Assembly: GCA_017416185.1 (NCBI GenBank)
Contig: JAFQDF010000013.1
Span: forward strand, 1 to 64,000
Reading direction: 5' to 3'
From: Clostridia bacterium
GTDB lineage: Bacteria; Bacillota; Clostridia; Oscillospirales; CAG-272
Length of the DNA stretch: 64,000 nt
Shown: positions 17,771 to 26,460 of the stretch, piece after piece
Layout: every line of letters starts with the position of its first letter
Numbering within the stretch: position 1 is the stretch's first letter
Program-made: the position numbers and the translations under genes
The notes under the pieces: model-generated
Told to the model about the DNA's origin: nothing
Database searches by the model: none
What the model saw: only the letters and a program-made list of their open reading frames with translations

Positions 17771-19136
17771 GGTTGAAGCTATACTTGACAAAGAATTTAC
17801 ACCTATGATGCTGGTGTACCGTGAATTTACCAAGGGAGCAAAGGCCGCTGGCGGCTCTAAGCTCGTTATCGGTATCGAGCGTAACAAGGGTTACGTTTCC
17901 GCTTTTGAAACGGTTATCTATCCCGAGGGCACAGGTCACGACGATGAAAACTATGAGTTTATCGAAAGACTTGTAAAGTCCCTTCTCTGGGTTCGCGGCG
18001 GTCATAAGGTTATTATCGCAGGCTCAAAGCTTATCGCAGACAGACTCGCAGAGGCTTATTCCGCAGATGGTGCAAGAGCGTTTGACTTTGACTTTATGGC
18101 AGGTGTTTATGAAACACCCTTTACCGTGGAGTACAGAGATATTGAGAACGTCCCCGTAACAAGCGAATCCGCTACTCCCGTAGGACGTCACCTTGACGGC
18201 TGCCGTATCGGCTTTGACGCAGGCGGAAGCGACAGAAAGGTTTCCGCAGTTATCGACGGCAAGAGCGTATACAGCGAGGAGGTAGTTTGGTTCCCCAAGA
18301 CAAACTTCGACCCCGACTATCACTACGACGGAATCCTCTCCGCTATGAAGACAGCGGCAGAGCATATGCCCAGAGTTGACGCTATCGGCGTTTCCTCTGC
18401 AGGCGTTTACGTTGACAACCGTATTATGGTTGCTTCCCTGTTCCTTAAAGTACCCAAGGATCAGTTTGACGCTAAGTGCAAGGATATGTATATCAACGTA
18501 GCAAAGGAATTCGGTGACGTGCCCCTTGAGGTTGCAAACGATGGTGACGTTACCGCTCTTGCAGGTGCTATGGATCTTAACGACAACAACGTTCTCGGTA
18601 TCGCTATGGGTACGAGTGAGGCAGGCGGCTACGTTGACGGTCAGGGCAACATCACAGGCTGGCTCAACGAGCTTGCTTTCGTTCCCTGTGATTTCTCTAA
18701 GAACGCTATGGTTGACGAGTGGTCGGGCGATTACGGCTGCGGCGTTAAGTATTTCTCTCAGGATGCGGTAATCAAGCTTGCTCCCGCAGCAGGTATTGAG
18801 CTTGAAGAATCTCTTTCTCCCGCTGAAAAGCTTAAGGTAGTTCAGGGTCTTATGGCACAGGGTGATGAGAGAGCCGCAAAGATCTATGACACCATCGGTG
18901 CATATTTTGGCTACACCATCGCTTACTATTCCCTCTTCTATGATATAAAGCACGTTCTCATTATGGGTCGTGTTACCTCCGGTGAGGGCGGTGTGATCCT
19001 GCTTGACAGAGCTAAGGAAGTTTTAGCTAAGGAATTCCCCGAGCTAAATGAGAAGATCACACTTCACATTCCCGACGAGAACAGCCGCCGTGTAGGTCAG
19101 TCTGTTGCTGCGGCAAGCCTGCCCGAAATTAAATAA
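17760..19136 (+). CDS. ROK-like (ASKHA-fold) protein with N-terminal extension, coupled to nagA
   Basis: 458 residues, well over the ~300 typical of ROK kinases. Residues 150-455 form an ASKHA/ROK-like core: GFDAGGSDRKVSAVIDG as phosphate-1 loop, an EVANDGDVTALAGA segment matching the catalytic ENDANAAA of ROK kinases with its Asp retained, and LGIAMGTSEAGGYV where ROK proteins have a glycine-rich loop. The canonical ROK zinc motif CxCGxxGCxE is missing; only GDYGCG is seen there. Residues 1-150 form an extra domain I do not recognise. The start overlaps nagA by 11 bp, so co-translation is likely. An amino-sugar kinase, for example for GlcNAc, is the simplest guess, but substrate and even catalysis are unproven. 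Confidence 0.75.
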   Translation: MKLKVEAILDKEFTPMMLVYREFTKGAKAAGGSKLVIGIERNKGYVSAFETVIYPEGTGHDDENYEFIERLVKSLLWVRGGHKVIIAGSKLIADRLAEAYSADGARAFDFDFMAGVYETPFTVEYRDIENVPVTSESATPVGRHLDGCRIGFDAGGSDRKVSAVIDGKSVYSEEVVWFPKTNFDPDYHYDGILSAMKTAAEHMPRVDAIGVSSAGVYVDNRIMVASLFLKVPKDQFDAKCKDMYINVAKEFGDVPLEVANDGDVTALAGAMDLNDNNVLGIAMGTSEAGGYVDGQGNITGWLNELAFVPCDFSKNAMVDEWSGDYGCGVKYFSQDAVIKLAPAAGIELEESLSPAEKLKVVQGLMAQGDERAAKIYDTIGAYFGYTIAYYSLFYDIKHVLIMGRVTSGEGGVILLDRAKEVLAKEFPELNEKITLHIPDENSRRVGQSVAAASLPEIK

Positions 19137-19156
19137 TCACAGATTATTTAATTTCG

Positions 19157-19191
19157 GAGTGCAAAATTCAAAGTGCAAAGTGCAAAGTGAA
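19157..19191 (+). repeat. Five-unit 7-bp tandem repeat (AAGTGCA type)
   Basis: Consecutive heptamers GAGTGCA, AAATTCA, AAGTGCA, AAGTGCA, AAGTGAA in the intergenic region after the ROK-like gene. Part of a heptamer-repeat pattern seen at several intergenic sites in the window. Confidence 0.85.
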
Positions 19192-19195
19192 GGAA

Positions 19196-19225
19196 GAAAA
19201 CTGTTGCATAAATGCAACAGTTTTC
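19196..19225. terminator. Long intergenic hairpin after the nagA operon
   Basis: 14-bp perfect stem beginning GAAAACTGTTGCAT, with only AA at the centre and TTTTC at its 3' end. A likely bidirectional terminator for the nagA operon. Confidence 0.7.
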
Positions 19226-19233
19226 AACCATAA

Positions 19234-19261
19234 TTATTCATTATTCATCATTCATTATTCA
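19234..19261 (+). repeat. Four-unit 7-bp tandem repeat (TTATTCA type)
   Basis: Heptamers TTATTCA, TTATTCA, TCATTCA, TTATTCA in tandem between two hairpins. Confidence 0.85.
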
Positions 19262-19264
19262 TTA

Positions 19265-19287
19265 AAGCGGCTCTCAGCCGCTTTTTT
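19265..19287 (+). terminator. Terminator-like hairpin abutting the GH2 ribosome binding site
   Basis: AAGCGGCT-CTC-AGCCGCTT stem followed by a T-run that ends at 19287. The AAGGAG Shine-Dalgarno of the GH2 gene begins at 19288. No promoter fits between hairpin and gene, so the GH2 message must cross it. Confidence 0.75.
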
Positions 19288-19302
19288 AAGGAGACTATAA
19301 TT

Positions 19303-21048
19303 ATGGAAGTTAATTTCAGAACAGAGTATCCCCGTCCTCAGTTTGTAAGAAAAGATTGGATCTGTCTTAACGGTGTATGGGATTTTACCATTGACGATGC
19401 TCACAACGGTGAGTACCTGGGTTATCAGGTAAAGACCTCTTATGACAAAAAGATAAATGTCCCCTACTGTCCTCAGTCAGAGCTTTCGGGTATCGGCATA
19501 AAAGAATTTATAAAAGGTGTGTGGTATACCCGTTCCTTCACTGTTCCCGCAGAGTGGCGGGAAGAGGGCAAAAGAACCGTTCTTCATATCGATGCCTGTG
19601 ACTATTTTACCAAGGTTTTTGTAAACTCAAAGGAGGTCGGCACTCACAGAGGCGGTTATACACCTTTTGCATTTGATATTACCGATTTTCTTGTTGAAGG
19701 TGAGAACCGTATCACCGTTAACGCCACCGATGATGAGAAGGACAAGCGTATCGCCAGCGGTAAGCAGTCAACAGAGTTTTCCTCTTACGAGTGCTTCTAT
19801 ACCCGTACCACGGGAATATGGCAGAGCGTATGGCTTGAAAATACTCCCGCCGCTTTCATCAAGAACGTTAAGATGACTCCCAATGCAAAGAACGGCGAGC
19901 TTCGTCTTGAAGTAAGCACCAAGAACGCGGAGCTTATGACCTTTAAGGCTGAGGTAAGCTTTAAGGGTGAGCATATAATTTCTGCAGAGAGGGTTATCGA
20001 CTGGGACAACGAGCAGTTCAGCATTATTATCCCCGAGGACAAGAGATATCTTTGGGATACAGAAAACCCCAATCTCTATGATATCAAGTTTACTCTCGGC
20101 GATGATATTGTTGAAAGCTACTTCGGTTTAAGAGATATAGCTCTGCGTCGTGGTGTTACCTACCTTAACGGCAAGGCTATATTCCAGCGTCTTGTTCTTG
20201 ACCAGGGCTTCTATCCCGACGGACTTTATACCGCTCCCTCTGATGCGGAGCTGGAGGCTGACGTGCTTCGCGGTCTTGAAATGGGCTTTAACGGTGCCAG
20301 ACTCCATATGAAGTTCTTTGAGCCCCGCTTCTTCTATCACGCAGACCGTCACGGCTATATGGTTTGGGGCGAATACCCCTGCTGGGGTCTTGACACCTGT
20401 AACCACGATATGATCTGTGCAAGTCTTCCTCAGGAGTGGTTTGAGATGATACTTCGTGACTATAACCACCCCGCTATTATCGGCTGGTGTCCTATGAACG
20501 AAACGGGATATCTGGTTGACCGTGAATGTACCAAGATGCTTTATGATATAACAAAGGCATATGACCCGAACCGTCTCTTTATAGGTGTTTCCGGATGGGG
20601 TCACGTTCCCGGTACATACGATATGTGCGACACCCACGACTATGAGCAGGACGTTGATACCTTCCGCGAAACCTATATGCCTTTGGCCGAGGGTAAGGCT
20701 ATCAGTATTCCTGACGGATACACCCGTTGGAAAAAGATGATGCTTGAAACCAACGAGGTATGCTTCCTCTCCGAGTTTGGTGGTGCAAGCTGGGTTATTG
20801 ACGAAGAGGAAAGAAAGGGCGATTGGGGCTACGGCAATGCCCCCAAGACCGAGGAAGAATTCATCGAGAGATACAGAGGTCTGTGTAACGCTCTCTTTGA
20901 CAACAAGGCGATAGGTGCTTTCTGTTATACCCAGCTCTATGATATCGAGCAGGAGATAAACGGACTGTATACCTACGACCGCCGCCCCAAGTTTGATCCC
21001 AAGATCATCAGTGAGATAACCAAGATAAAATCCGTAGTTGAAGAATAA
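19303..21048 (+). CDS. Glycoside hydrolase family 2 enzyme (beta-galactosidase/beta-glucuronidase type)
   Basis: 581 residues without a signal peptide, so probably cytosolic. It has the three-part GH2 core: jelly-roll sugar-binding domain (about 10-185, KDWICLNGVWDF, GGYTPFAFDITD), Ig-like domain (about 186-280), and TIM barrel (about 281-575). The acid/base Glu400 lies in WCPMNETG and the nucleophile Glu491 in FLSEFGGAS. It is shorter than the 1000-residue LacZ type and close to the beta-glucuronidase/short GH2 size. It lies downstream of nagA and the ROK-like gene across two hairpins, suggesting a shared glycan-use theme. The exact glycosidic specificity cannot be read from sequence alone. 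Confidence 0.9.
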   Translation: MEVNFRTEYPRPQFVRKDWICLNGVWDFTIDDAHNGEYLGYQVKTSYDKKINVPYCPQSELSGIGIKEFIKGVWYTRSFTVPAEWREEGKRTVLHIDACDYFTKVFVNSKEVGTHRGGYTPFAFDITDFLVEGENRITVNATDDEKDKRIASGKQSTEFSSYECFYTRTTGIWQSVWLENTPAAFIKNVKMTPNAKNGELRLEVSTKNAELMTFKAEVSFKGEHIISAERVIDWDNEQFSIIIPEDKRYLWDTENPNLYDIKFTLGDDIVESYFGLRDIALRRGVTYLNGKAIFQRLVLDQGFYPDGLYTAPSDAELEADVLRGLEMGFNGARLHMKFFEPRFFYHADRHGYMVWGEYPCWGLDTCNHDMICASLPQEWFEMILRDYNHPAIIGWCPMNETGYLVDRECTKMLYDITKAYDPNRLFIGVSGWGHVPGTYDMCDTHDYEQDVDTFRETYMPLAEGKAISIPDGYTRWKKMMLETNEVCFLSEFGGASWVIDEEERKGDWGYGNAPKTEEEFIERYRGLCNALFDNKAIGAFCYTQLYDIEQEINGLYTYDRRPKFDPKIISEITKIKSVVEE

Positions 21049-21054
21049 TAAATA

Positions 21055-21080
21055 ATCCCGATGGCTTTTGCCATCGGGAT
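21055..21080. terminator. Bidirectional terminator between GH2 and argH
   Basis: ATCCCGATGGC-TTTT-GCCATCGGGAT, an 11-bp stem, with GTTTTGTT on the plus side, between two convergent genes. Confidence 0.85.
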
Positions 21081-21086
21081 GTTTTG

Positions 21087-22460
21087 TTATTTCAGAAAAT
21101 TCTCGATATACTCTATCTGAGCTTCAACCGATGCCACACAGGTTCCGCCCTTGGAGATACGCTTATTTACACAGGTCTCAAGATTTATCGCCTCGTAGAC
21201 ATCCTCCTCGAAAAGCTCGCTCATTTCCTTGTACTTTTCAAGGGGAAGCTCCTCAAGAGTGGTATGATTTTCGATACACATTGCAACGCTCTGACCTACT
21301 ATCTTATATGCGGTACGGAAGGGCATTCCCTTCTTAACCAGATAGTCGGCACAGTCTGTAGCATTGATAAAACCGCCGCCTGCGGCACGGTACATATTCT
21401 CTTTATTAACCTTCATTGTTGCGAGCATAGGGGTAGCAATGGAAAGGCAAGCTGAAACGGTCTCTACCGCATCAAATATTCCCTCCTTGTCCTCCTGCAT
21501 ATCCTTGTTGTATGCAAGGGGAATACCCTTAAGCACGGTAAGTATACCCATAAGGTCGCCGTATACTCTGCCTGTTTTACCTCTGATAAGCTCTGCCATA
21601 TCCGGATTCTTTTTCTGGGGCATAATAGACGAGCCTGTGGAATAGCTGTCATCAAGGTCAATAAACTTAAATTCCCAGCTTGACCACATTATTATCTCCT
21701 CGCAGAGACGGGAGAGATGCATCATAATGATTGAGAAGCACGCAGTAAGCTCAACACAGTAGTCACGGTCGGATACACCGTCAAGGCTGTTAAGCGCCAC
21801 ACCGTCAAATCCAAGCTCGGCGGCTACCATATCACGGTCTGTATCGTAGGTGGTGCCTGCAAGAGCACAGGAGCCAAGCGGTGATGTATTCATCAGAGCC
21901 TTTGCATTCTGTAGTCTCTTAATGTCACGGCTGAACATCATAGCATATGCCATCATATGATGACCGAGGGTCACAGGCTGTGCCCTCTGGAGATGAGTGT
22001 AGCCGGGCATAATAACTGCCTTATGCTCCTTTGCAAGGCTGAGAAGTGCCGACATAAGATTACGGATAAGCTCGATGACCTCGTCGGTACGGGTCTTCAT
22101 ATACATTTTTAAGTCAAGTGCAACCTGATCGTTACGGCTTCTTGCGGTATGAAGCTGCTTGCCTATATCACCTATACGCTTTGTAAGCTCTGCTTCGATA
22201 AACATATGTATATCCTCGGCATTCATATCGAACTCAAGCTTGCCTTCGTCTATATCGGCTAAGATATAACCGAGAGTTTCTATGATCTTTTCGCTTGATT
22301 CCTTGGGTATAATTCCCTTAGCACCCAGCATTGCCGCGTGTGCCATAGAGCCGGTGATATCCTCGCGGTACATCTTACTGTCAAATCTTATTGAAGAGTT
22401 AAAATCGTTTGCCGCTACGTCAAGCTCTTTTTGGAAGCGGCCTGCCCACATTTTTTCCAT
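21087..22460 (-). CDS. argH: Argininosuccinate lyase
   Basis: 457 residues, full length. It cleaves argininosuccinate to arginine and fumarate, the last step of arginine biosynthesis. Hallmarks: MWAGRF at the N-terminus, TARSRNDQVALDLKMYM (about 107-123), PGYTHLQRAQPVTLGHH (about 153-169) with the catalytic His, and the fumarase/lyase superfamily signature GSSIMPQKKNPD (about 279-290) with the flexible catalytic Ser loop. It has its own promoter and terminator and is not in an operon with argG, which lies 1.7 kb away on the same strand with two plus-strand genes between. Confidence 0.97.
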   Translation of the reverse strand: MEKMWAGRFQKELDVAANDFNSSIRFDSKMYREDITGSMAHAAMLGAKGIIPKESSEKIIETLGYILADIDEGKLEFDMNAEDIHMFIEAELTKRIGDIGKQLHTARSRNDQVALDLKMYMKTRTDEVIELIRNLMSALLSLAKEHKAVIMPGYTHLQRAQPVTLGHHMMAYAMMFSRDIKRLQNAKALMNTSPLGSCALAGTTYDTDRDMVAAELGFDGVALNSLDGVSDRDYCVELTACFSIIMMHLSRLCEEIIMWSSWEFKFIDLDDSYSTGSSIMPQKKNPDMAELIRGKTGRVYGDLMGILTVLKGIPLAYNKDMQEDKEGIFDAVETVSACLSIATPMLATMKVNKENMYRAAGGGFINATDCADYLVKKGMPFRTAYKIVGQSVAMCIENHTTLEELPLEKYKEMSELFEEDVYEAINLETCVNKRISKGGTCVASVEAQIEYIENFLK

Positions 22461-22489
22461 AATTATCTCCGTAAAATATAATTGAGATT

Positions 22490-22518
22490 ACTATAACACA
22501 TTTTTAAAAATAAATCAA
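22490..22518 (-). promoter_or_regulatory. Promoter of argH
   Basis: Minus-strand TTGATT (22518-22513), 17-bp spacer, TATAGT (22495-22490), 30 bp before the ATG, which has a GGAGATAATT ribosome site. Confidence 0.65.
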
Positions 22519-22631
22519 GACATCTATTTGATCAAGACAGCAAAATAAACACGGTTATTTTGTCAAAATAATAATTGACTAAAATATTATTTATGATATT
22601 ATATAATCAAATACTGTAAGCGAGGTTAAAA

Positions 22632-23156
22632 ATGGGCAGAGCATCTGTTAAGAAAAACAAAAATTTATATCAGACAACACGAGAAAAACTCGGCTATACC
22701 CGTGAAAGAGCCGAAGAAATCTTAGGCTCGGTCTCGGCAGAGCGTATCGAGAAGATAGAGAATGAAAAAACTCTTGCTTATCCCGAAGAGATATTATGTA
22801 TGTCAGAAGGCTACAATGAACCTAAGCTATGTAATTATTACTGCGCCAACCAATGTCCCATAGGTCAGAAATATGTTCCCGAGATCAAAAGCGAGGGCTT
22901 TGCTCAGATAGTATTAGAGCTGCTTGCCTGTCTTAATTCCATAGACAAGCACAAGGAACGCATAATTGAGATCGCCTCTGACGGAAGGGTCAGAAATGAC
23001 GAGCTTGCCGATTATATACATATACAAAAGGAGCTGGAAAGAATATCGGTAACTGTAGAGTCTCTTCAGCTATGGACAGAAAAAATGATCTCCTTAGGCT
23101 TGATAGACCGTGACAGCTATGAGGCTCTTTCTGCCGAAAAAGCAAATAAAGAATAA
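22632..23156 (+). CDS. Small helix-turn-helix domain protein with a cysteine cluster
   Basis: 174 residues. The N-terminal ~60 (YQTTREKLGYTRERAEEIL...SAERIEKIENEK) resemble an XRE-type helix-turn-helix. A short Cys cluster follows, CNYYCANQC with a nearby CPIG (about 75-85), which could bind a metal or Fe-S cluster. The C-terminal half is amphipathic helix likely to form a coiled coil (ELERISVTVESLQLWTEKM). Similar HTH/Cys proteins are common and uncharacterised in Clostridia. It is divergent from argH, has its own promoter, and is followed one base later by a lipoprotein gene. A regulatory role is inferred; a link to arginine genes is possible but unsupported. Confidence 0.7.
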   Translation: MGRASVKKNKNLYQTTREKLGYTRERAEEILGSVSAERIEKIENEKTLAYPEEILCMSEGYNEPKLCNYYCANQCPIGQKYVPEIKSEGFAQIVLELLACLNSIDKHKERIIEIASDGRVRNDELADYIHIQKELERISVTVESLQLWTEKMISLGLIDRDSYEALSAEKANKE

Positions 23157-23157
23157 A

Positions 23158-23979
23158 ATGAAAAGAGTTTTAGCGCTAATATTATGTCTTGCATTGCTAT
23201 TTATGGCAGCGTGCACTTCAAAGACATCCGATCCCATCAAGACTCCGCAAAACAAAGAAGGCGAGCAAACCGATGAGGTTATCGAAAAAGAACTCCTTAC
23301 TCCCGAGACGGTCATAGAGGAACTTTGCAAGCTCAGCACCTTCGATCATACCCTCGGGACCCCCGGCTGTAATGAGGTATATAACGATCAGATCAACCCC
23401 TCAGAGCCCGTGGTCAAGTCATACCGCCTTTACGATAACTATACAGGGGAAAATGTTCAGATCATATGCTTTACCCGCGAGGAGGATGCAAAAGCGGCGA
23501 GCGAAACATATAACGGATTTGATCATACCAACCGTTTCGGTGCTATGTATTTGTTCGGAAGCTCCGCCTGTATCAATGCCCTTAGCCTTTCTGACTATGA
23601 ATATCCCGACAGCTTCAAAGCAGAGGGTGAATCCGACCCCGATCCCGCAAGCGTTGAGGGGATAGTTAAGTCAATCGAGGATGCAACCGAGCTTTGCGGT
23701 GGGTATTACAATCCTCAGACTATAGCGCAGACCCGGGAAAAGATCGCTCAAGGAATTGCTCTTGAGGGGGATATACTTAATTTGGTACACCTCACCTATC
23801 ATGACGGAAGCGTGCTGAGATTCGTCTATATCTATGAATTTGAGAGTGAAAATGATGCAGTGCTCTATGCAGAGAACCGAGCTCTTTTTGCTCAGAGCAT
23901 CGAGGACGGACTCTGTGTAAGGATAGAAAATAAGGTCATTTACGGCAATCACGGTATCATTTCCGAGATAACGGGTTGA
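23158..23979 (+). CDS. Lipoprotein of unknown function
   Basis: 273 residues from ATG 23158. An upstream in-frame start at 23110 would put 16 charged residues before the signal peptide, so I reject it. The lipoprotein signal (KRVLALILCLALLFMAAC) puts the lipid Cys at 18, so the protein is anchored on the outer face of the membrane. A Pro/Glu/Asp-rich linker (about 20-45) leads to a mixed alpha/beta body. I recognise no domain. It is co-transcribed with the HTH gene (one base apart). Confidence 0.75.
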   Translation: MKRVLALILCLALLFMAACTSKTSDPIKTPQNKEGEQTDEVIEKELLTPETVIEELCKLSTFDHTLGTPGCNEVYNDQINPSEPVVKSYRLYDNYTGENVQIICFTREEDAKAASETYNGFDHTNRFGAMYLFGSSACINALSLSDYEYPDSFKAEGESDPDPASVEGIVKSIEDATELCGGYYNPQTIAQTREKIAQGIALEGDILNLVHLTYHDGSVLRFVYIYEFESENDAVLYAENRALFAQSIEDGLCVRIENKVIYGNHGIISEITG

Positions 23980-24025
23980 CAAGCTATGCAAGGGGCGTCG
24001 CCCCGTCCCATAATCGAGACTGATT

Positions 24026-24046
24026 GAAATTAGATATTAGGAATTA
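24026..24046 (+). repeat. Three-unit degenerate 7-bp repeat
   Basis: Heptamers GAAATTA, GATATTA, GGAATTA in tandem between the lipoprotein and argG, followed by a GAAAACC...GGTTTTC inverted repeat (24052-24074). Confidence 0.6.
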
Positions 24047-24095
24047 GGGAAGAAAACCGCCAATTCGGGTTTTCAAACCTCAACTCCGCATTAAA

Positions 24096-24121
24096 AAAAG
24101 CCATCGTTTCCGATGGCTTTT
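24096..24121. terminator. Terminator of argG
   Basis: AAAAGCCATCG-TTTC-CGATGGCTTTT stem of 11 bp with A/T runs on both sides, immediately beyond the argG stop (convergent genes). Confidence 0.88.
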
Positions 24122-24124
24122 AGA

Positions 24125-25351
24125 TTACTTATTTCTCTGATTGCTCTGAGCCTTTACCTTGATGGGAAGACCGAAGAGGTTGATAAATCCTGCAGCGTCT
24201 GTCTGGTCGTAAACCTCATCCTCGTCAAAGGTTGCGATCTCCTCGCTGTAGAGAGTATAGGGAGAGGTAACACCTGCGTTTATCATATTGCCCTTGTAGA
24301 GCTTAAGGGTAACGTCACCTGTAACAGTCTCCTGTGTCTTGTCAACGAAAGCGGTGAGAGCCTCGCGCAGAGGTGTGAACCACTGACCGTTGTATACAAG
24401 GTCTGCAAACTTAACTGCAAGAACTTCCTTATAGTGCTGTGTATCACGGTCAAGAGTGATGGTCTCAAGAACCTGATGTGCTCTGTAAAGGATGGTACCA
24501 CCGGGAGTTTCGTAAACGCCGCGGCTCTTCATACCAACGAGACGGTTTTCAACCAGATCGGCAAGACCGATACCGTTGGCACCGCCAAGCTCGTTGAGCT
24601 TCTTAACGAGGGATACGGAATCCATCTTAACGTCGTCAAGAGCTACGGGAACACCCTTCTCGAAGCTGATCTTAACGTAGGTGGGCTTGTCGGGAGCCAT
24701 CTCGGGAGATACTCCCATTTCAAGGAAGCCGGGCTTGTTGTAGAGAGGCTCGTTTGCGGGATCCTCGAGATCAAGTCCTTCGTGGCTGAGATGCCAGAGG
24801 TTCTTGTCCTTGGAATAGTTGGTCTCACGGTTTATCTTAAGAGGAATGTTGTGTGCCTCGGCATACTCGATCTCCTCCTCACGGGACTTGATATCCCACT
24901 CACGCCAGGGAGCGATGATCGCCATATCGGGAGCGAAAGCCTTGATGGTAAGCTCAAAACGAACCTGGTCGTTACCCTTACCGGTACAGCCGTGACAGAT
25001 AGCGTCAGCACCCTCTGCAAGAGCGATCTCTACGATACGCTTTGCAATACAGGGTCTTGCAAAGGAGGTACCGAGGAGGTAGTCCTTTTCGTAAACTGCG
25101 CCTGCCTGCATTGTGGGGAATATATAATCCTCAACGAATTCCTTTTCAAGGTTCTCGATGTAGAGCTTAGAAGCACCTGTAGCTAAAGCCTTTTCTTCAA
25201 GACCGTCAAGCTCTGTACCCTGTCCTACGTCGCCGGAAACTGCAACTACCTCACAGTTGTTGTAGTTTTCCTTAAGCCACGGAATGATTATAGAGGTATC
25301 AAGACCTCCGGAGTATGCTAATACTACTTTTTTGATGTCCTTCTTATCCAT
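24125..25351 (-). CDS. argG: Argininosuccinate synthase
   Basis: 408 residues, full length. It condenses citrulline and aspartate with ATP to argininosuccinate. The N-type ATP pyrophosphatase P-loop [18 protein letters not shown] (about 9-26) is present, as are [13 protein letters not shown] (about 120-132), the APWREWD motif and a complete C-terminal multimerisation helix. It is a single gene with a near-perfect promoter and a strong terminator. Together with argH it completes the last two steps of arginine synthesis in this window. Confidence 0.97.
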   Translation of the reverse strand: MDKKDIKKVVLAYSGGLDTSIIIPWLKENYNNCEVVAVSGDVGQGTELDGLEEKALATGASKLYIENLEKEFVEDYIFPTMQAGAVYEKDYLLGTSFARPCIAKRIVEIALAEGADAICHGCTGKGNDQVRFELTIKAFAPDMAIIAPWREWDIKSREEEIEYAEAHNIPLKINRETNYSKDKNLWHLSHEGLDLEDPANEPLYNKPGFLEMGVSPEMAPDKPTYVKISFEKGVPVALDDVKMDSVSLVKKLNELGGANGIGLADLVENRLVGMKSRGVYETPGGTILYRAHQVLETITLDRDTQHYKEVLAVKFADLVYNGQWFTPLREALTAFVDKTQETVTGDVTLKLYKGNMINAGVTSPYTLYSEEIATFDEDEVYDQTDAAGFINLFGLPIKVKAQSNQRNK

Positions 25352-25397
25352 TGTATTTCCTCAACTTTCTGTTTGTTTATTCAATCATATACGGATA

Positions 25398-25426
25398 ATT
25401 ATACAAGCCTGCCCCATCTTTGTCAA
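25398..25426 (-). promoter_or_regulatory. Consensus promoter of argG
   Basis: Minus-strand TTGACA (25426-25421), 17 bp, TATAAT (25403-25398). Both hexamers match the sigma-A consensus exactly. Confidence 0.9.
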
Positions 25427-25464
25427 GGGTTAAATGAAATATTTTCTATATATTTTTATATATA

Positions 25465-25493
25465 TTGCAAAGCAACCCTGTTTGTGGTAAAAT
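25465..25493 (+). promoter_or_regulatory. Promoter of the MoxR operon
   Basis: TTGCAA (25465-25470), 17 bp, TAAAAT (25488-25493), 28 bp before the ATG, which has TAGGAGAA as ribosome site. Confidence 0.7.
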
Positions 25494-25521
25494 ATAAATA
25501 ACATTTCTTAGGAGAATTTGT

Positions 25522-26460
25522 ATGAATATTGCAGAATTGGCTTCAAAACTCAAGCAAAACATAGGAAACGTCCTTATGGGCAAGACCGCAGAAACCGAGC
25601 TGGTACTGTGCGCTGTGCTTGCCGGAGGACATATACTTCTGGAGGACGTACCCGGTACGGGTAAGACTACTCTTGCAAGGGCTCTTGCTATATCCATCGG
25701 CGGAGACGTGAAACGTATACAGTTCACCCCCGACCTTCTGCCTGCGGATATCACGGGTATAGATTTCTTTAATATGAAAACACAGGAGTTTACCTTCCAC
25801 CGCGGCCCCGTATTTGCCAATATAGTTATAGCCGACGAGATAAACCGCGCAACTCCCCGTACCCAATCAGCACTTCTTGAGGCAATGCAGGAAAAACAGG
25901 TAACGGTAGGAAATACCACCTATCCTCTTTCGTCCCCCTTCTTCGTTATAGCAACGCAGAACCCCGTGGAGACAAAGGGAACCTTCCCTCTGCCTGAGGC
26001 TCAGACGGACAGGTTTATAATAAAGATGACCTTAGGCTATCCCGAACCCGAAAACGAGCTTGAGATATTAAAGGGTCACGGCAGATCCGACCTTATATCC
26101 TCACTTAAGGCGGTATGTACGGCCGAGGATATAGCAGCAGCACAGAAGGCTGTTCCTGAGATAAAGGTAAGTGATTCTGTAGCAGGATATATCGTATCAA
26201 TAGCCAATGCAACAAGAACGGATAAACGTATACGTCTCGGTGTCAGTCCCAGAGGCTCACTTGCCTTAATGAGACTGTCGCAGGCGTATGCGGCAATGCA
26301 GGGCAGAGATTACGTGCTGCCGGATGACGTCAAGGCTATGGTGCTTCCCTGTTTTACCCACCGTATAATATCAAACCAAGGCAGAAGCTTAAGTATGACC
26401 GAGTCAAACGATACCCTTATCGCTTCTATACTTGACACAATTCCCGCACCTATAGAATAA
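25522..26460 (+). CDS. MoxR-family AAA+ ATPase
   Basis: 312 residues, the normal MoxR size. Walker A is in LLEDVPGTGKTTLARAL (about 39-55), Walker B in VIADEINRATPRTQ (about 103-116), sensor 1 in VIATQNP (about 145), and the C-terminal lid holds GVSPRGSLALMR. MoxR ATPases act as chaperones for maturation of partner proteins or complexes, commonly with VWA-domain proteins. It is the first gene of an operon; its stop overlaps the start of the DUF58 gene (TAATG). No VWA gene is present, though DUF58 proteins are themselves VWA-related. Confidence 0.93.
   Translation: MNIAELASKLKQNIGNVLMGKTAETELVLCAVLAGGHILLEDVPGTGKTTLARALAISIGGDVKRIQFTPDLLPADITGIDFFNMKTQEFTFHRGPVFANIVIADEINRATPRTQSALLEAMQEKQVTVGNTTYPLSSPFFVIATQNPVETKGTFPLPEAQTDRFIIKMTLGYPEPENELEILKGHGRSDLISSLKAVCTAEDIAAAQKAVPEIKVSDSVAGYIVSIANATRTDKRIRLGVSPRGSLALMRLSQAYAAMQGRDYVLPDDVKAMVLPCFTHRIISNQGRSLSMTESNDTLIASILDTIPAPIE

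Noticed and set aside
18024..18953. 309-codon minus-strand frame over the ROK-like gene
   Set aside because: Antisense shadow; the plus frame is coupled to nagA and has ASKHA motifs.
24113..25186. 357-codon plus-strand frame over argG
   Set aside because: Antisense shadow of argG, which is unambiguous.
22461..25440. T-box or ArgR operator before argH or argG
   Set aside because: Leaders are under 60 nt, with no T-box bulge sequence, and no convincing paired ARG boxes; only a weak TGAATAAAC follows the argG promoter.
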